Below, piece after piece: positions 35,871 through 55,240 of a stretch of DNA of 64,000 nt. Below the pieces are notes generated by a model that was given only the letters and a program-made list of their open reading frames with translations, was not told the origin of the DNA and did no database searches. The stretch is taken from contig CM017556.1 in assembly GCA_007844125.1 (NCBI GenBank), positions 27,051,148-27,115,147 on the forward strand, written 5' to 3'. Made by a program: the position numbers and the translations under genes. Position 1 is the stretch's first letter. Each line of letters starts with the position of its first letter. The DNA comes from Sinonovacula constricta. Taxonomy: Eukaryota; Mollusca; Bivalvia; Cardiida; Solecurtidae.

Positions 35871-37491
35871 AAGTAACAAAATAAAATTTAAAAAATACAT
35901 GTACGACATAAAACTACACAGTACATGTATTTCACTGGACTTTTTCAGCTAAGAATAATTTACTTGGTTGTTTGTATTAAAATTTTGGTTCAAACTGTCG
36001 GATACCATGTTTAAAGTAATAACTCCTAAGACATTGTGTGTGATTGCTAGCAACTGTCTGAATGACACAGATCTTGTGATAGGGTTATTTTGAATACCTC
36101 TATTTTGGCCCTTTTCTAAAAAGTGCATTGACGGACAGGCTCTTCACATGTCACGTTGGCCGATGGTCAGCTTTGGAGACATTGCAAGGGAAATAAGCGT
36201 GTGCCCTTGCAGCCGTCACCAAAATTGAAAAACACAACACTCGCAGACATGACTTGTTACGTCATCGCAAATCATTAGGTTACAAAAGTAAGCGTCAGCA
36301 CAGTGTTGTTTTCACTTTTATAACAAGAACTGTGTTGTTTTTAGGGAAGAGTGACTTTTTTATTTTATATGACCTTTACTTATTTTCACAGTACTTTAGT
36401 AGAGAAGTATATTTCTTCAGTTTTAACTATTCAGTTTGCATCTGTATGTTATGTCCACCGGAATAAAGCGCAAATTTAATGTTGGCATTATATGCTCAAT
36501 AAATTTCTAATATGAAATCATGATTAATTAATAATAAGTAACTGATAGCTTAGGTAAACGTAGCGTGTGTGGGTTTTTTTAATGCCGTGTGTTTTGATGC
36601 GGTCCAATGACTACAAATGACGCTACTGGACATTTATCAAAATACAAGAGAAAATACACCATCCTTTTTCCATCAATAAAAAAAATGATACATAGACACG
36701 AAAGGAAATGGGATTTTCTGGTTTTATGATAATGCGAAATAATTAATTAATAATTTTAATACTCCCAACAACTTAAATGACTTTTTTTATGTAAAGATGG
36801 TTTCCGACGGTTTGGACCAAAAGTATTTTCATTAAACATCTTAATAAACTATTGTCACCTGAACGTATCTCGCAAAATTATTGATGTCCTACACCTGTCT
36901 GAAAAGTGAACCATAACGCCACAATCCTCATTACAATCATGTATTTCCTATCTCAGCAACGCTGCACAGTTAGCTATTTTAAACTATTTAAAAACACGTG
37001 ACCACTTATGTTTTAGTTCATCTACTTCATCCGCTCTGACGTCGATGTCTTTGTTTTTAGCAGGAATTCCAGTCGTTCTTACTTAAAGATTTAAACAGAA
37101 TGATCATTTTAAGTGTTGATTAACGTGTTTTACTGTCCTAAAATTGGGTTATTGTCTAAAATCGCCAAAGGTTAGGCTAAAGTATGATCTTTCAAATGAA
37201 AATATGTGCCAATACTCCAAACAGAGGTCTGATATTGTTACATCTATTAGATATAGGCAAACCGTCGGATACCGCCTTTAGTAATTGCTTTTTTCGCTAA
37301 TAAGACAGAAAGTAATACTTGATTTTGGCACACACACTCATTTACCTCATGCAGTAACATGCAATTTTTCGAAAAAAAAATCCTGAATACCTAACTAACA
37401 ATGTATAGGAAAAACCTGCCCTGGCAGCCATCAACATAATTAACTAAAGTCGCTGACACTGTAAAATACTCAAAAGCATACCATAACCGTA
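35871..37491. other. 1.6-kb spacer, nothing recognised
   Basis: AT-rich sequence with only short open frames (70 codons at 36254-36466). No element or gene was recognised. Confidence 0.55.
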
Positions 37492-37542
37492 ACAAGAGGG
37501 CAATTACGCCACTATACCGCTCACCTGAGTTCCGTAGACATT
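37492..37542 (+). repeat. dispersed repeat fragment
   Basis: 'aacaagagggcaattacgcc' and 'cgctcacctgagttccgtag' resemble a phrase I recall as common in bivalve genomes. A diverged copy of the second half is near 26316-26340. Confidence 0.45.
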
Positions 37543-37623
37543 AAGAAATAATTAGAAAGGAATATCAACAATGTTCAAAGTGACCAGAATAAATGTGTAA
37601 TACAAGCAACATTTAGACAATCA

Positions 37624-37813
<190 letters not shown>

Positions 37814-38585
37814 TAATGGTAAGCGTAAATGTGCACCGGAAGTAGTACCCATGATATAAAGTCTTTTTTATATTTTAAGGTAGATTTTCTCTGTTGTGTG
37901 ACTGTTTTTGCTATAATTAAATAATCTCATGCAATCTGGTGCAAAGCAAAGCTGGAACATCGTAAAATTATGAAAATGCGCAACAACTGCACTCGTACGC
38001 TCAATAATGGATTGATCCATATAGATAGAATCTGATCATTTCATTGAAAATGTGCGGGCATGCCATGCAAAAATTATGGATTATGTTTTCAGGAAAGGAT
38101 AACCGTCTTCGCATTGACTTTTCTTCGCAGAGGTCTTGTTATTAGATATTGCATTTGTATTTCTCACAATATATAGTTTTGGGGTTCCCAAAGAAACGGT
38201 TTGCTATTCAATTGCTTCCAAATTTGTTACATTTACTATAGAGTAAAGAACAAATTCGTTTAGTGTCGTCTATCCAGAATGGCAGAACTAGGATCAAATT
38301 CAAATATGAAATTGAGTTCAGGTGTTATAAAATGCAGCAGAAAACGAGCAAATTATTTCAAAATTAGAAAGTTTAACAACTAAACCAAAACTGAATTGAA
38401 TTATTCCTGATTAGTTAATTTTACGTTTGATTAAAGTTTAAGTGACTCTTTCTGATATTGATGTTATCTTCTATACAGTTTACTAGTCCGTCTCATACAT
38501 TGACAAACAAAGTTATGTATGATTTTAAAAGACCTATATTTTCAAATAACGTCGACTTAAAACATTTAATCGCACCTTGTTGCAG

Positions 38586-38713
38586 AGTCCGTAAAACCCC
38601 AGTTTATAAATAGCGCTCTCCCAGTGAAAGCGACACATCTCATGACCAAAGATCATTTTCAGTTTTTCCAAACAAGGCCAAATGACACAAGTGTCAACTT
38701 CTACGTGGAAATG
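38586..38713 (+). other. exon-like open segment, repeated in all units
   Basis: A 128-base block between an acceptor-like 'accttgttgcag' and a donor-like GTAGGT (GTAAGT in most copies). One phase is open throughout, including 'SALPVKATHLMTKDHFQFF' and 'QTRPNDTSVNFYVEM'; the other two phases are closed early. Copies: 41050-41177, 43551-43678, about 45985-46111, 48822-48949, about 51267-51394 and 54122-54249. The copies at 45985 and 51267 have lost one T (gatcatttcag), which breaks the frame; the copy at 51267 also gains one A. I do not recognise the protein. It could be a duplicated internal exon or a chance open stretch kept by homogenisation. 'tttataaatagcgc' inside it is also a TATA-like motif. 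Confidence 0.35.
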
Positions 38714-39143
38714 GTAGGTGTTTACGAATTTCTGTCTCACAGCACTAAACTGTAAACAGAAAAAGGAAAGATATAGTAAATAAAACCTAAATATCCGGGT
38801 TGCTTCGGTTGCATATAGATCTAATAATGCAATTATTCTCGTAATTGACATCTAGCGCAAGTTTCAAAATTGTCAGAATATCGGCTTTTCTTGTTGAAAT
38901 AGAACTAAAATGGGATTCAGTTCACTCAACTATTGAGGGCAGCCTGTTCTGAAATTGTTTGTTTCGCGAATACAAAGCACAAAACACACATACACTGTAT
39001 TTATTTGGTCAACATGCCCTGCCTTTGTCACCAAACACTAAATGTATACTGATTGTGTAGAAAGGTTATTTAAGACAATACTGTTAATGCTTCATTGTGT
39101 ACAGTTGTTATAGCTTGACAACATTAAGCTGACAGTGCATGAA

Positions 39144-39260
39144 CCATAGACATAAGAAAGATAGACCGGCCATCCTATTGGCTGAGTGCTGATGCGTCAT
39201 CGTACCATTGGCCGCCATACTGGAGAGCACAGCCAGTTGCTGAAAATGGCGTCTGCCATT
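39144..39260 (+). promoter_or_regulatory. promoter-like block, repeated in all units
   Basis: It contains 'ccatagacataag', 'agatagaccgg', two inverted CCAAT motifs (attggctgag, cattggcc), a CRE-like 'tgatgcgtcatcg', and a YY1-like 'ccgccata' followed shortly by ATGGCGTCTGCC, a short 13-codon frame. The arrangement resembles a compact vertebrate-type housekeeping promoter. Equivalent blocks start near 41608, 44109, 46542, 49382, 51825 and 54683. Its ends are shared with the block at 57047-57119. No transcript evidence is available from sequence alone. Confidence 0.35.
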
Positions 39261-39493
39261 GCGAGCAACGGGACAACAAAACTTTAAAAAAAGATTTATA
39301 ATGGCTATCAACTGCAATAATCGTAGAGATCTTGAAACAATATCTAAGAGGATTACCTAAGTAAAAAGTATGTTTTTTTTTTGTTTATATCAGAGAGAAA
39401 TCTCGCAACATTGAACTTGCATTTGCTGACTGTCTCTAAGTACTTTCAATACAGACAGAGCTCTATTTCATCAATCGATCGATCGATCGATCG

Positions 39494-39545
<52 letters not shown>

Positions 39546-39665
39546 GGTACATACTGTTTATCAGTTCCTTTCATGATCCTTGGTCTGTATTTTGTAAACA
39601 AGTTATGCTGATTTCTTGTTGAAATGAGACTGTTGCGCCCCATGTCTATCTGTCTGTCTGTCTGA

Positions 39666-39707
<42 letters not shown>

Positions 39708-40452
39708 TCATCTCTCTCTCTCTCTCTTCATCTCTCTGTATGTCTGTCTCTCACTCTCTCTCGTTCTCTCTCTCTCTCTGTCTCTCTCTCTCTTTCTCTC
39801 TCCTTTACTTCTTAGCCATGTTTGGAAAATGGCCACGGCCATGGCGGCCATTTTTGACAGATCAAACTTCTTTGAATAACTTGATACATGCCCATTCAAG
39901 AAACATTTTATCAAATATCAAGGCTCTATGTCTTGTTTCTGACAAGTTTTCTATTAAGTTTGTCTATTAAGCCAAATATCGAAAACGGCCACGAGCTTGA
40001 CTGCTATGTTTTTGTAATGAACCATATTCTTAGAACAATCTTCATACAGGACAACCCAAGAAAAATGTATACAAAATATCATGGCTCTAGCTCTTGTGGT
40101 TTCTGACAAGCTTTGCTTAATAGACATATAGAAAAAATGGCCACGGCTCGGGTGACCTTGTGTTTTTTTTCAACTCAACTTAACTCAGCTTTAATAACAT
40201 AATATACCTTTCAAATATTCAACAATACCAAATTCAATAAATATAGAAAGTTTACGCAAACACAAATTTCCTTTTCCCCGCTACAATATAAATTCTGATA
40301 TTCACCAAATTTGAACAAATAACCGAAGGTTAATGCATGAAAGCACCGCAACAGCACTTCACTTGTATATAGAACCACGTGGCGCCATCCATTGGACTTG
40401 AACATGTGACGGTAAGGTCAATCTTGTAGTACTACCTAGGTTTTTGTCGTTT

Positions 40453-41969
40453 GCACTCGTACGCTCAATAATGGATTGATCCATTTAGATAGAATCTGAT
40501 CATTTCATTGAAAATGTGCGGGCATGCCATGCAAAAATTATGGATTATGTTTTCAGGAAAGGATAACCGTCTTCGCAACGACTTTTCTTCGCAGAGGTCT
40601 TGTTATTAGATATTGCATTTGTGTTTCTCACAATATATAGTTTTGGGGTTCCCAAAGAAACGGTTTACTATTCAATTGCTTCCAAATTTGTGACCATTAC
40701 TATAGAGTAAAGAACAAATTCGTTTAGTGTCGTCTATCCAGAATGGCAGAACTAGGATCAAATTCAAATATAAAATTAAGTTCAGGTGTTATAAAATGCA
40801 GCAGAAAACGAGCAAATTATTTCAAAATTAGAAAGTTTAACAACTAAACCAAAACTGAATTGAATTATTCCTGATTAGTTAATTTTACGTTTGATTAAAG
40901 TTTAAGTGACTCTTTCTGATATTGATGTTATCTTTTATACAGTTTACTAGTCCGTCTCATACATTGACAAACAAAGTTATGTATGATTTTAAAAGACCTA
41001 TATTTTCAAATAACGTCGACTTAAAACATTTAATCGCACCTTGTTGCAGAGTCCGTAAAACCCCAGTTTATAAATAGCGCTCTCCCAGTGAAAGCGACAC
41101 ATCTCATGACCAAAGATCATTTTCAGTTTTTCCAAACAAGGCCAAATGACACAAGTGTCAACTTCTACGTGGAAATGGTAAGTGTTTACGAATTTCTGTC
41201 TCACAGCACTAAACTGTAAACAGAAAAAGGAAAGATATAGTAAATAAAACCTAAATATCCGGGTTGCTTCGGTTGCATATAGATCTAATAATGCAATTAT
41301 TCTCGTTATTGACATCTAGCGCAAGTTTCAAAATTGTCAGAATATCGGCTTTTCTTGTTGAAATAGAACTTAAATGGGATTCAGTTCACTCAACTATTGA
41401 GGGCAGCCTGTTCTGAAATTGTTTGTTTCGCGAATACAAAGCACAAAACACACATACACTGTATTTATTTGGTCAACATGCCCTGCCTTTGTCACCAAAC
41501 ACTAAATGTATACTGATTGTGTAGAAAGGTTATTTAAGACAATACTGTTAATGCTTCATTGTGTACAGTTGTTATAGCTTGACAACATTAAGCTGACAGT
41601 GCATGAACCATAGACATAAGAAAGATAGACCGGCCATCCTATTGGCTGAGTACTGATGCGTCATCGTACCATTGGCCGCCATATTGGAGAGCACAGCCAG
41701 TTGCTGAAAATGGCGTCTGCCATTGCGAGCGACGGGACAACAAAACTTTAAAAAAAGATTTATAATGGCTATCAACTGCAATAATCGTAGAGATCTTGAA
41801 ACAATATCTTAGAGGATTACCTAAGTAAAAAGTATTTTTTTTGTTTTTATCAGAGAGAAATCTCGCAACATTGAACTTGCATTTGCTGACTGTCTCTAAG
41901 TACTTTCAATACAGACAGAGCTCTATTTCATCAATCGATCGATCGATCGATCGATCGATCGATCGATCG

Positions 41970-42009
<40 letters not shown>

Positions 42010-42120
42010 AGAGAGCTGGTACATACTGTTTATCAGTTCCTTTCATGATCCTTGGTCTGTATTTTGTAAACAAGTAATGCTGATTTCTTGTTGAAATGAG
42101 ACTGTTGCGCCCCATGTCTA

Positions 42121-42159
<39 letters not shown>

Positions 42160-42160
42160 G

Positions 42161-42216
<56 letters not shown>

Positions 42217-42254
42217 ATCTCTCTCTCTCTCTCTCTCTGTATGTCTGTCTCTCA

Positions 42255-42292
<38 letters not shown>

Positions 42293-42953
42293 TCTTCTCT
42301 CTCCTTTACTTCTTAGCCATGTTTGGAAAATGGCCACGGCCATGGCGGCCATTTTTGACAGATCAAACTTCTTTGAATAACTTGATACATGCCCATTCAA
42401 GAAACATTTTATCAAATATCAAGGCTCTAGGTCTTGTTTCTGACAAGTTTTCTATTAAGTTTGTCTATTAAGCCAAATATCGAAAACGGACCACGAGCTT
42501 GACTGCTATGTTTTTGTAATGAACCATATTCTTAGAACAATCTTCATACAGGACAACCCAAGAAAAATGTATACAAAATATCATGGCTCTAGCTCTTGTG
42601 GTTTCTGACAAGCTTTGCTTAATAGACATATAGAAAAAATGGCCACGGCTCGGGTGACCTTGTTTTTTTTTCAACTCAACTTAACTCAGCTTTAATAACA
42701 TAATATACCTTTCAAATATTCAACAATACCAAATTCAATAAATATGGAAAGTTTACGCAAACACAAATTTCCTTTTCCCCGCTACAATATAAATTCTGAT
42801 ATTCACCAAATTTGAACAAATAACCGAAGGTTAATGCATGAAAGCACCGCAACAGCACTTCACTTGTATATAGAACCACGTGGCGCCATCCATTGGACTT
42901 GAAAATGTGACGGTAAGGTCAATCTTGTAGTACTACCTAGGTTTTTGTCGTTT
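40453..42953 (+). repeat. tandem 2.5-kb unit, copy 2
   Basis: 2,501 bp. Exon-like block 41050-41177 intact. (ATCG)n tract longer than in copy 1 (about 41935-41974), then (GA)n to 42007 with an inserted 'gctagaga'. (TGTC)n and interrupted (TC)n at 42117-42304. Short form, lacking the 390-bp segment of long units. Confidence 0.95.
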
Positions 42954-44455
42954 GCACTCGTACGCTCAATAATGGATTGATCCATTTAGATAGAATCTGA
43001 TCATTTCATTGAAAATGTGCGGGCATGCCATGCAAAAATTATGGATTATGTTTTCAGGAAAGGATAACCGTCTTCGCAACGACTTTTCTTCGCAGAGGTC
43101 TTGTTATTAGATATTGCATTTGTGTTTCTCACAATATATAGTTTTGGGGTTCCCAAAGAAACGGTTTGCTATTCAATTGCTTCCAAATTTGTGACATTTA
43201 CTATAGAGTAAAGAACAAATTCGTTTAGTGTCGTCTATCCAGAATGGCAGAACTAGGATCAAATTCAAATATAAAATTAAGTTCAGGTGTTATAAAATGC
43301 AGCAGAAAACGAGCAAATTATTTCAAAATTAGAAAGTTTAACAACTAAACCAAAACTGAATTGAATTATTCCTGATTAGTTAATTTTACGTTTGATTAAA
43401 GTTTAAGTGACTCTTTCTGATATTGATGTTATCTTTTATACAGTTTACTAGTCCGTCTCATACATTGACAAACAAAGTTATGTATGATTTTAAAAGACCT
43501 ATATTTTCAAATAACGTCGACTTAAAACATTTAATCGCACCTTGTTGCAGAGTCCGTAAAACCCCAGTTTATAAATAGCGCTCTCCCAGTGAAAGCGACA
43601 CATCTCATGACCAAAGATCATTTTCAGTTTTTCCAAACAAGGCCAAATGACACAAGTGTCAACTTCTACGTGGAAATGGTAAGTGTTTACGAATTTCTGT
43701 CTCACAGCACTAAACTGTAAACAGAAAAAGGAAAGATATAGTAAATAAAACCTAAATATCCGGGTTGCTTCGGTTGCATATAGATCTAATAATGCAATTA
43801 TTCTCGTTATTGACATCTAGCGCAAGTTTCAAAATTGTCAGAATATCGGCTTTTCTTGTTGAAATAGAACTTAAATGGGATTCAGTTCACTCAACTATTG
43901 AGGGCAGCCTGTTCTGAAATTGTTTGTTTCGCGAATACAAAGCACAAAACACACATACACTGTATTTATTTGGTCAACATGCCCTGCCTTTGTCACCAAA
44001 CACTAAATGTATACTGATTGTGTAGAAAGGTTATTTAAGACAATGCTGTTAATGCTTCATTGTGTACAGTTGTTATAGCTTGACAACATTAAGCTGACAG
44101 TGCATGAACCATAGACATAAGAAAGATAGACCGGCCATCCTATTGGCTGAGTGCTGATGCGTCATCGTACCATTGGCCGCCATATTGGAGAGCACAGCCA
44201 GTTGCTGAAAATGGCGTCTGCCATTGCGAGCGACGGGACAACAAAACTTTAAAAAAAGATTTATAATGGCTATCAACTGCAATAATCGTAGAGATCTTGA
44301 AACAATATCTAAGAGGATTACCTAAGTCAAAAGTATTTTTTGTTGTTTATATCAGAAAGAAATCTCGCAACATTGAACTTGCATTTGCTGACTGTCTCTA
44401 AGTACTTTCAATACAGACAGAGCTCTATTTCATCAATCGATCGATCGATCGATCG

Positions 44456-44503
<48 letters not shown>

Positions 44504-44610
44504 GGTACATACTGTGTATCAGTTCCTTTCATGATCCTTGGTCTGTATTTTGTAAACAAGTAATGTTGATTTCTTGTTGAAATGAGACTGTTGCGCCCCA
44601 TGTCTATCTA

Positions 44611-44681
<71 letters not shown>

Positions 44682-45388
44682 GTTTGTCTCTCACTCTCTC
44701 TCGTTCTCTCTCTCTCTGTCTCTCTCTCTTTCTCTCTCTTTTACTTCTTAGCCATGTTTGGAAAATGGCCACGGCCATGGCGGCCATTTTTGACAGATCA
44801 AACTTCTTTGAATAACTTGATACATGCCCATTCAAGAAACATTTTATCAAATATCAAGGCTCTAGGTCTTGTTTCTGACAAGTTTTCTATTAAGTTTGTC
44901 TATTAAGCCAAATATCGAAAACGGCCACGAGCTTGACTGCTATGTTTTTGTAATGAACCATATTCTTAGAACAATCTTCATACAGGACAACCCAAGAAAA
45001 ATGTATACAAAATATCATGGCTCTAGCTCTTGTGGTTTCTGACAAGCTTTGCTTAATAGACATATAGAAAAAATGGCCACGGCTCGGGTGACCTTGTTTT
45101 TTTTTCAACTCAACTTAACTCAGCTTTAATAACATAATATACCTTTCAAATATTCAACAATACCAAATTCAATAAATATGGAAAGTTTACGCAAACACAA
45201 ATTTCCTTTTCCCCGCTACAATATAAATTCTGATATTCACCAAATTTGAACAAATAACCGAAGGTTAATGCATGAAAGCACCGCAACAGCACTTCACTTG
45301 TATATAGAACCACGTGGCGCCATCCATTGGACTTGAAAATGTGACGGTAAGGTCAATCTTGTAGTACTACCTAGGTTTTTGTCGTTTG
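42954..45388 (+). repeat. tandem 2.5-kb unit, copy 3
   Basis: 2,435 bp, short form. Exon-like block 43551-43678 intact. Microsatellites at 44435-44502 and 44607-44738. It shares 'gtcaaaagta' and 'atcagaaag' variants with copy 5, so copies 3-4 and 5-6 form duplicated pairs. Confidence 0.95.
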
Positions 45389-48224
<2,836 letters not shown>

Positions 48225-49729
48225 GCACTCGTACGCTCAATAATGGATTGATCCATTTAGATAGAATCTGATCATTTCATTGAAAATGTGCGGGCATGCC
48301 ATGCAAAATTTATGGATTAAGTTTTCAGGAAAGGATAACCGTCTTCGCAACGACTTTTCTTCGCAGAGGTCTTGTTATTAGATATTGCATTTGTATTTCT
48401 CACAATATATAGTTTTGGGGTTCCCAAAGAAACGGTTTGCTATTCAATTGCTTCCAAATTTGTGACATTTACTATAGAGTAAAGAACAAATTCGTTTAGT
48501 GTCGTCTATCCAGAATGGCAGAACTAGGATCAAATTCAAATATGAAATTGAGTTCAGGTGTTATAAAATGCAGCAGAAAACGAGCAAATTATTTCAAAAT
48601 TAGAAAGTTTAACAACTAAACCAAAACTGAATTGAATTATTCCTGATTAGTTAATTTTACGTTTGATTAAAGTTTAAGTGACTCTTTCTGATATTGATGT
48701 TATCTTCTATACAGTTTACTAGTCCGTCTCATACATTGACAAACAAAGTTATGTATGATTTTAAAAGACCTATATTTTCAAATAACGTCGACTTAAAACA
48801 TTTAATCGCACCTTGTTGCAGAGTCCGTAAAACCCCAGTTTATAAATAGCGCTCTCCCAGTGAAAGCGACACATCTCATGACCAAAGATCATTTTCAGTT
48901 TTTCCAAACAAGGCCAAATGACACAAGTGTCAACTTCTACGTGGAAATGGTAAGTGTTTACGAATTTCTGTGTCTCACAGCACTAAACTGTAAACAGAAA
49001 AAGGAAAGATATAGTAAATAAAACCTAAATATCCGGGTTGCTTCGGTTGCATATAGATCTAATAATGCAATTATTCTCGTTATTGACATCTAGCGCAAGT
49101 TTCAAAATTGTCAGAATATCGGCTTTTCTTGTTGAAATAGAACTTAAATGGGATTCAGTTCACTCAACTATTGAGGGCAGCCTGTTCTGAAATTGTTTGT
49201 TTCGCGAATACAAAGCACAAAACACACATACACTGTATTTATTTGGTCAACATGCCCTGCCTTTGTCACCAAACACTAAATGTATACTGATTGTGTAGAA
49301 AGGTTATTTAAGACAATGCTGTTAATGCTTCATTGTGTACAGTTGTTATAGCTTGACAACATTAAGCTGACAGTGCATGAACCATAGACATAAGAAAGAT
49401 AGACCGGCCATCCTATTGGCTGAGTGCTGATGCGTCATCGTACCATTGGCCGCCATATTGGAGAGCACAGCCAGTTGCTGAAAATGGCGTCTGCCATTGC
49501 GAGCGACGGGACAACAAAACTTTAAAAAAAGATTTATAATGGCTATCAACTGCAATAATCGTAGAGATCTTGAAACAATATCTAAGAGGATTACCTAAGT
49601 CAAAAGTATTTTTTTGTTGTTTATATCAGAAAGAAATCTCGCAACATTGAACTTGCATTTGCTGACTGTCTCTAAGTACTTTCAATACAGACAGAGCTCT
49701 ATTTCATCAATCGATCGATCGATCGATCG

Positions 49730-49781
<52 letters not shown>

Positions 49782-49888
49782 GGTACATACTGTGTATCAG
49801 TTCCTTTCATGATCCTTGGTCTGTATTTTGTAAACAAGTAATGTTGATTTCTTGTTGAAATGAGACTGTTGCGCCCCATGTCTATCTA

Positions 49889-49957
<69 letters not shown>

Positions 49958-50669
49958 GTTTGTCTCTCACTCTCTCTCGTTCTCTCTCTCTCTGTCTCTC
50001 TCTCTCTTTCTCTCTCTTTTACTTCTTAGCCATGTTTGGAAAATGGCCACGGCCATGGCGGCCATTTTTGACAGATCAAACTTCTTTGAATAACTTGATA
50101 CATGCCCATTCAAGAAACATTTTATCAAATATCAAGGCTCTAGGTCTTGTTTCTGACAAGTTTTCTATTAAGTTTGTCTATTAAGCCAAATATCGAAAAC
50201 GGCCACGAGCTTGACTGCTATGTTTTTGTAATGAACCATATTCTTAGAACAATCTTCATACAGGACAACCCAAGAAAAATGTATACAAAATATCATGGCT
50301 CTAGCTCTTGTGGTTTCTGACAAGCTTTGCTTAATAGACATATAGAAAAAATGGCCACGGCTCGGGTGACCTTGTTGTTGTTTTTTTCAACTCAACTTAA
50401 CTCAGCTTTAATAACATAATATACCTTTCAAATATTCAACAATACCAAATTCAATAAATATGGAAAGTTTACGCAAACACAAATTTCCTTTTCCCCGCTA
50501 CAATATAAATTCTGATATTCACCAAATTTGAACAAATAACCGAAGGTTAATGCATGAAAGCACCGCAACAGCACTTCACTTGTATATAGAACCACGTGGC
50601 GCCATCCATTGGACTTGAAAATGTGACGGTAAGGTCAATCTTGTAGTACTACCTAGGTTTTTGTCGTTT
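48225..50669 (+). repeat. tandem 2.5-kb unit, copy 5
   Basis: 2,445 bp, short form. Exon-like block 48822-48949 intact; the sequence just after the donor has a 2-bp expansion ('ctgtgtctcac'). Closest to copy 3, lying about 5.27 kb downstream of it. Confidence 0.95.
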
Positions 50670-53524
50670 GCACTCGTACGCTCAATAATGGATTGATCCA
50701 TTTAGATAGAATCTGATCATTTCATTGAAAATGTGCGGGCATGCTATGCAAAAATTATGGATTATGTTTTCAGGAAAGGATAACCGTCTTCGCAACGACT
50801 TTTCTTCGCAGAGGTCTTGTTATTAGATATTGCATTTGTATTTCTCACAATATATAGTTTTGGGGTTCCCAAAGAAACGGTTTGCTATTCAATTGCTTCC
50901 AAATTTGTGACATTTACTATAGAGTAAAGAACAAATTCGTTTAGTGTCGTCTATCCAGAATGGCAGAACTAGGATCAAATTCAAATATGAAATTGAGTTC
51001 AGGTGTTATAAAATGCAGCAGAAAACGAGCAAATTATTTCAAAATTAGAACGTTTAACAACTAAATCAAAACTGAATTGAATTATTCCTGATTAGTTAAT
51101 TTTACGTTTGATTAAAGTTTAAGTGACTCTTTCTGATATTGATGTTATCTTCTATACAGTTTACTAGTCCGTCTCATACATTGACAAACAAAGTTATGTA
51201 TGATTTTAAAAGACCTATATTTTCAAATAACGTCGACTTAAAACATTTAATCGCACCTTGTTGCAGAGTCCGTAAAACCCCAGTTTATAAATAGCGCTCT
51301 CCCAGTGAAAGCGACACATCTCATGACCAAAGATCATTTCAGTTTTTCCAAACAAGGCCAAATGACACAAGTGTCAACTTCTAACGTGGAAATGGTAAGT
51401 GTTTACGAATTTCTGTCTCACAGCACTAAACTGTAAACAGAAAAAGGAAAGATATAGTAAATAAAACCTAAATATCCGGGTTGCTTCGGTTGCATATAGA
51501 TCTAATAATGCAATTGTTCTCGTAATTGACATCTAGCGCAAGTTTCAAAATTGTCAGAATATCGGCTTTTCTTGTTGAAATATAACTTAAATGGGATTCA
51601 GTTCACTCAACTATTGAGGGCAGCCTGTTCTGAAATTGTTTGTTTCGCGAATACAAAGCACAAAACACACATACACTGTATTTATTTGGTCAACATGCCC
51701 TGCCTTTGTCACCAAACACTAAATGTATACTGATTGTGTAGAAAGGTTATTTAAGACAATACTGTTAATGCTTCATTGTGTACAGTTGTTATAGCTTGAC
51801 AACATTAAGCTGACAGTGCATGAACCATAGACATAAGAAAGATAGACCGGCCATCCTATTGGCTGAGTGCTGATGCGTCATCGTACCATTGGCCGCCATA
51901 TTGGAGAGCACAGCCAGTTGCTGAAAATGGCGTCTGCCATTGCGAGCGACGGGACAACAAAACTTTAAAAAAAAGATTATAATGGCTATCAACTGCAATA
52001 ATCGTAGAGATCTTGAAACAAGATCTAAGAGGATTACCTAAGTAAAAGTATTTTTTTTTGTTTTTATCATAGAGAAATCTCGCAACATTGAACTTGCATT
52101 TGCTGACTGTCTCTAAGTACTTTCAATACAGACAGAGCTCTATTTCATCAATCGAGAGAGAGAGTAGAGAGAGCGAGGAGAGAGAGGAAGAGAGAGAGGC
52201 GAGAGGAGAGAGAGAGGAGAGAGGAGAGAGAGAGGGAGAGAGAGAGAGGAGAGATGAGAGAGAGAGAGAGAGAGCGGTACATACTGTTATCAGTTCCTTT
52301 CATGATCCCTTGGTCTGTATTTTGTAAACAAGTAATGCTGATTCTTGTGAAATGCGAATGTTGCGCCCATGTCTAATCTATCGGTCTGTCTGTATGTCTG
52401 TAGGTCTGTTGTCTCTCTCGCTCTCTTCTCTCTCTGTCTATGTATGTCTGTCTCTACTCTCTCTAGTGCTCTCTCTTCTCTATATTTTCTCTCTCTCTTC
52501 TCTCTCTTTACTTCTTAGCCATGTTTGGAAAATGGCCACGGCCATGGCGGCCATTTTTGACAGATCAAACTTCTTTGAATACTTTGATACATGTCCATTC
52601 AAGAAACATTTTATCAAATATCAAGGCTCTAGGTCTTGTTTCTGACAAGTTTTCTATTAAGTTTGTCTATTAAGCCAATATCGAAAACGGCCACGAGCTT
52701 GACTGCTATGTTTTTGTAATGAACCATATTCTTAGAACAATCTTCATACAGGACAACCCAAGAAAAATGTATACAAAATATCATGGCTCTAGCTGTTGTG
52801 GTTTCTGACAAGCTTTGCTTGATAGACATATAGAAAAAATGGCCACGGCTCGGGTGACCTTGTTTTTTTTGCAACTCAACTTAACTCAGCTTTAATAACA
52901 TAATATACCTTTCAAATATTCAACAATACCAAATTCAATAATATGGAAAGTTTACGCAAACACAAATTTCCGTTTTCCCCGCTACAGTATAAATTCATGA
53001 TATTCACCAAATTTGAACAAATAACCGACGGTTAATGCATGAAAGCACCGCAACAGCACTTCACTTGTATATAGAACCACGTGGCGCCATCCATTGGACT
53101 TGAAAATTTGACGGTAATGTAAAACTTGTAGTACTACTAGGTTTTTTCTTGGTCGGTTCTTTGTTAGGCAACAGTATTCCATTGTTGAACAGGACTTCGA
53201 CGGCTTTGAATTAATGCTCTTAATATGATGCACCTCTAGCTGGCAAGAGATGTAATAGCTTATCGAACAATAAAATAAACATCTTCCTGGCACAGGGAGG
53301 CCGCTTGCCAGTAAATCTCTAGCTAAAAGATATGAGGGGGTCAACGCTGAAGTGGTGGTAAGCGTAAATGTGCACCGGAAGTAGTACCCATGATATAAAG
53401 TCTTTTTATATTTTAAGGTAGATTTTCTCTGTTGTGTGACTGTTTTTGCTATAATAAAATAATCTCATGCAATCTGGTGCAAAACAAGCTGGAACATCGT
53501 AAAATTATGAAAATGCGCAAAACT
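50670..53524 (+). repeat. tandem unit, copy 6, long form
   Basis: 2,855 bp, the partner of copy 4 (about 5.28 kb apart). The exon-like block carries both a lost T and an extra A. Between about 52150 and 53540 it has many single-base gains and losses relative to every other copy, including scrambled (GA)n and (TC)n tracts, which may reflect sequencing error. Confidence 0.95.

Positions 53525-55240
<1,716 letters not shown>

Noticed and set aside
38534..38851. Conserved 105-codon minus-strand frame repeated in several units
   Set aside because: It is the antisense of the exon-like block and is identical only because the units are homogenised; it is truncated in copy 4 and no domain is seen.
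39108..39317. 69-codon minus-strand frame repeated in all seven units
   Set aside because: It runs antisense through the promoter-like block; its conservation follows from unit identity and no domain is recognisable.
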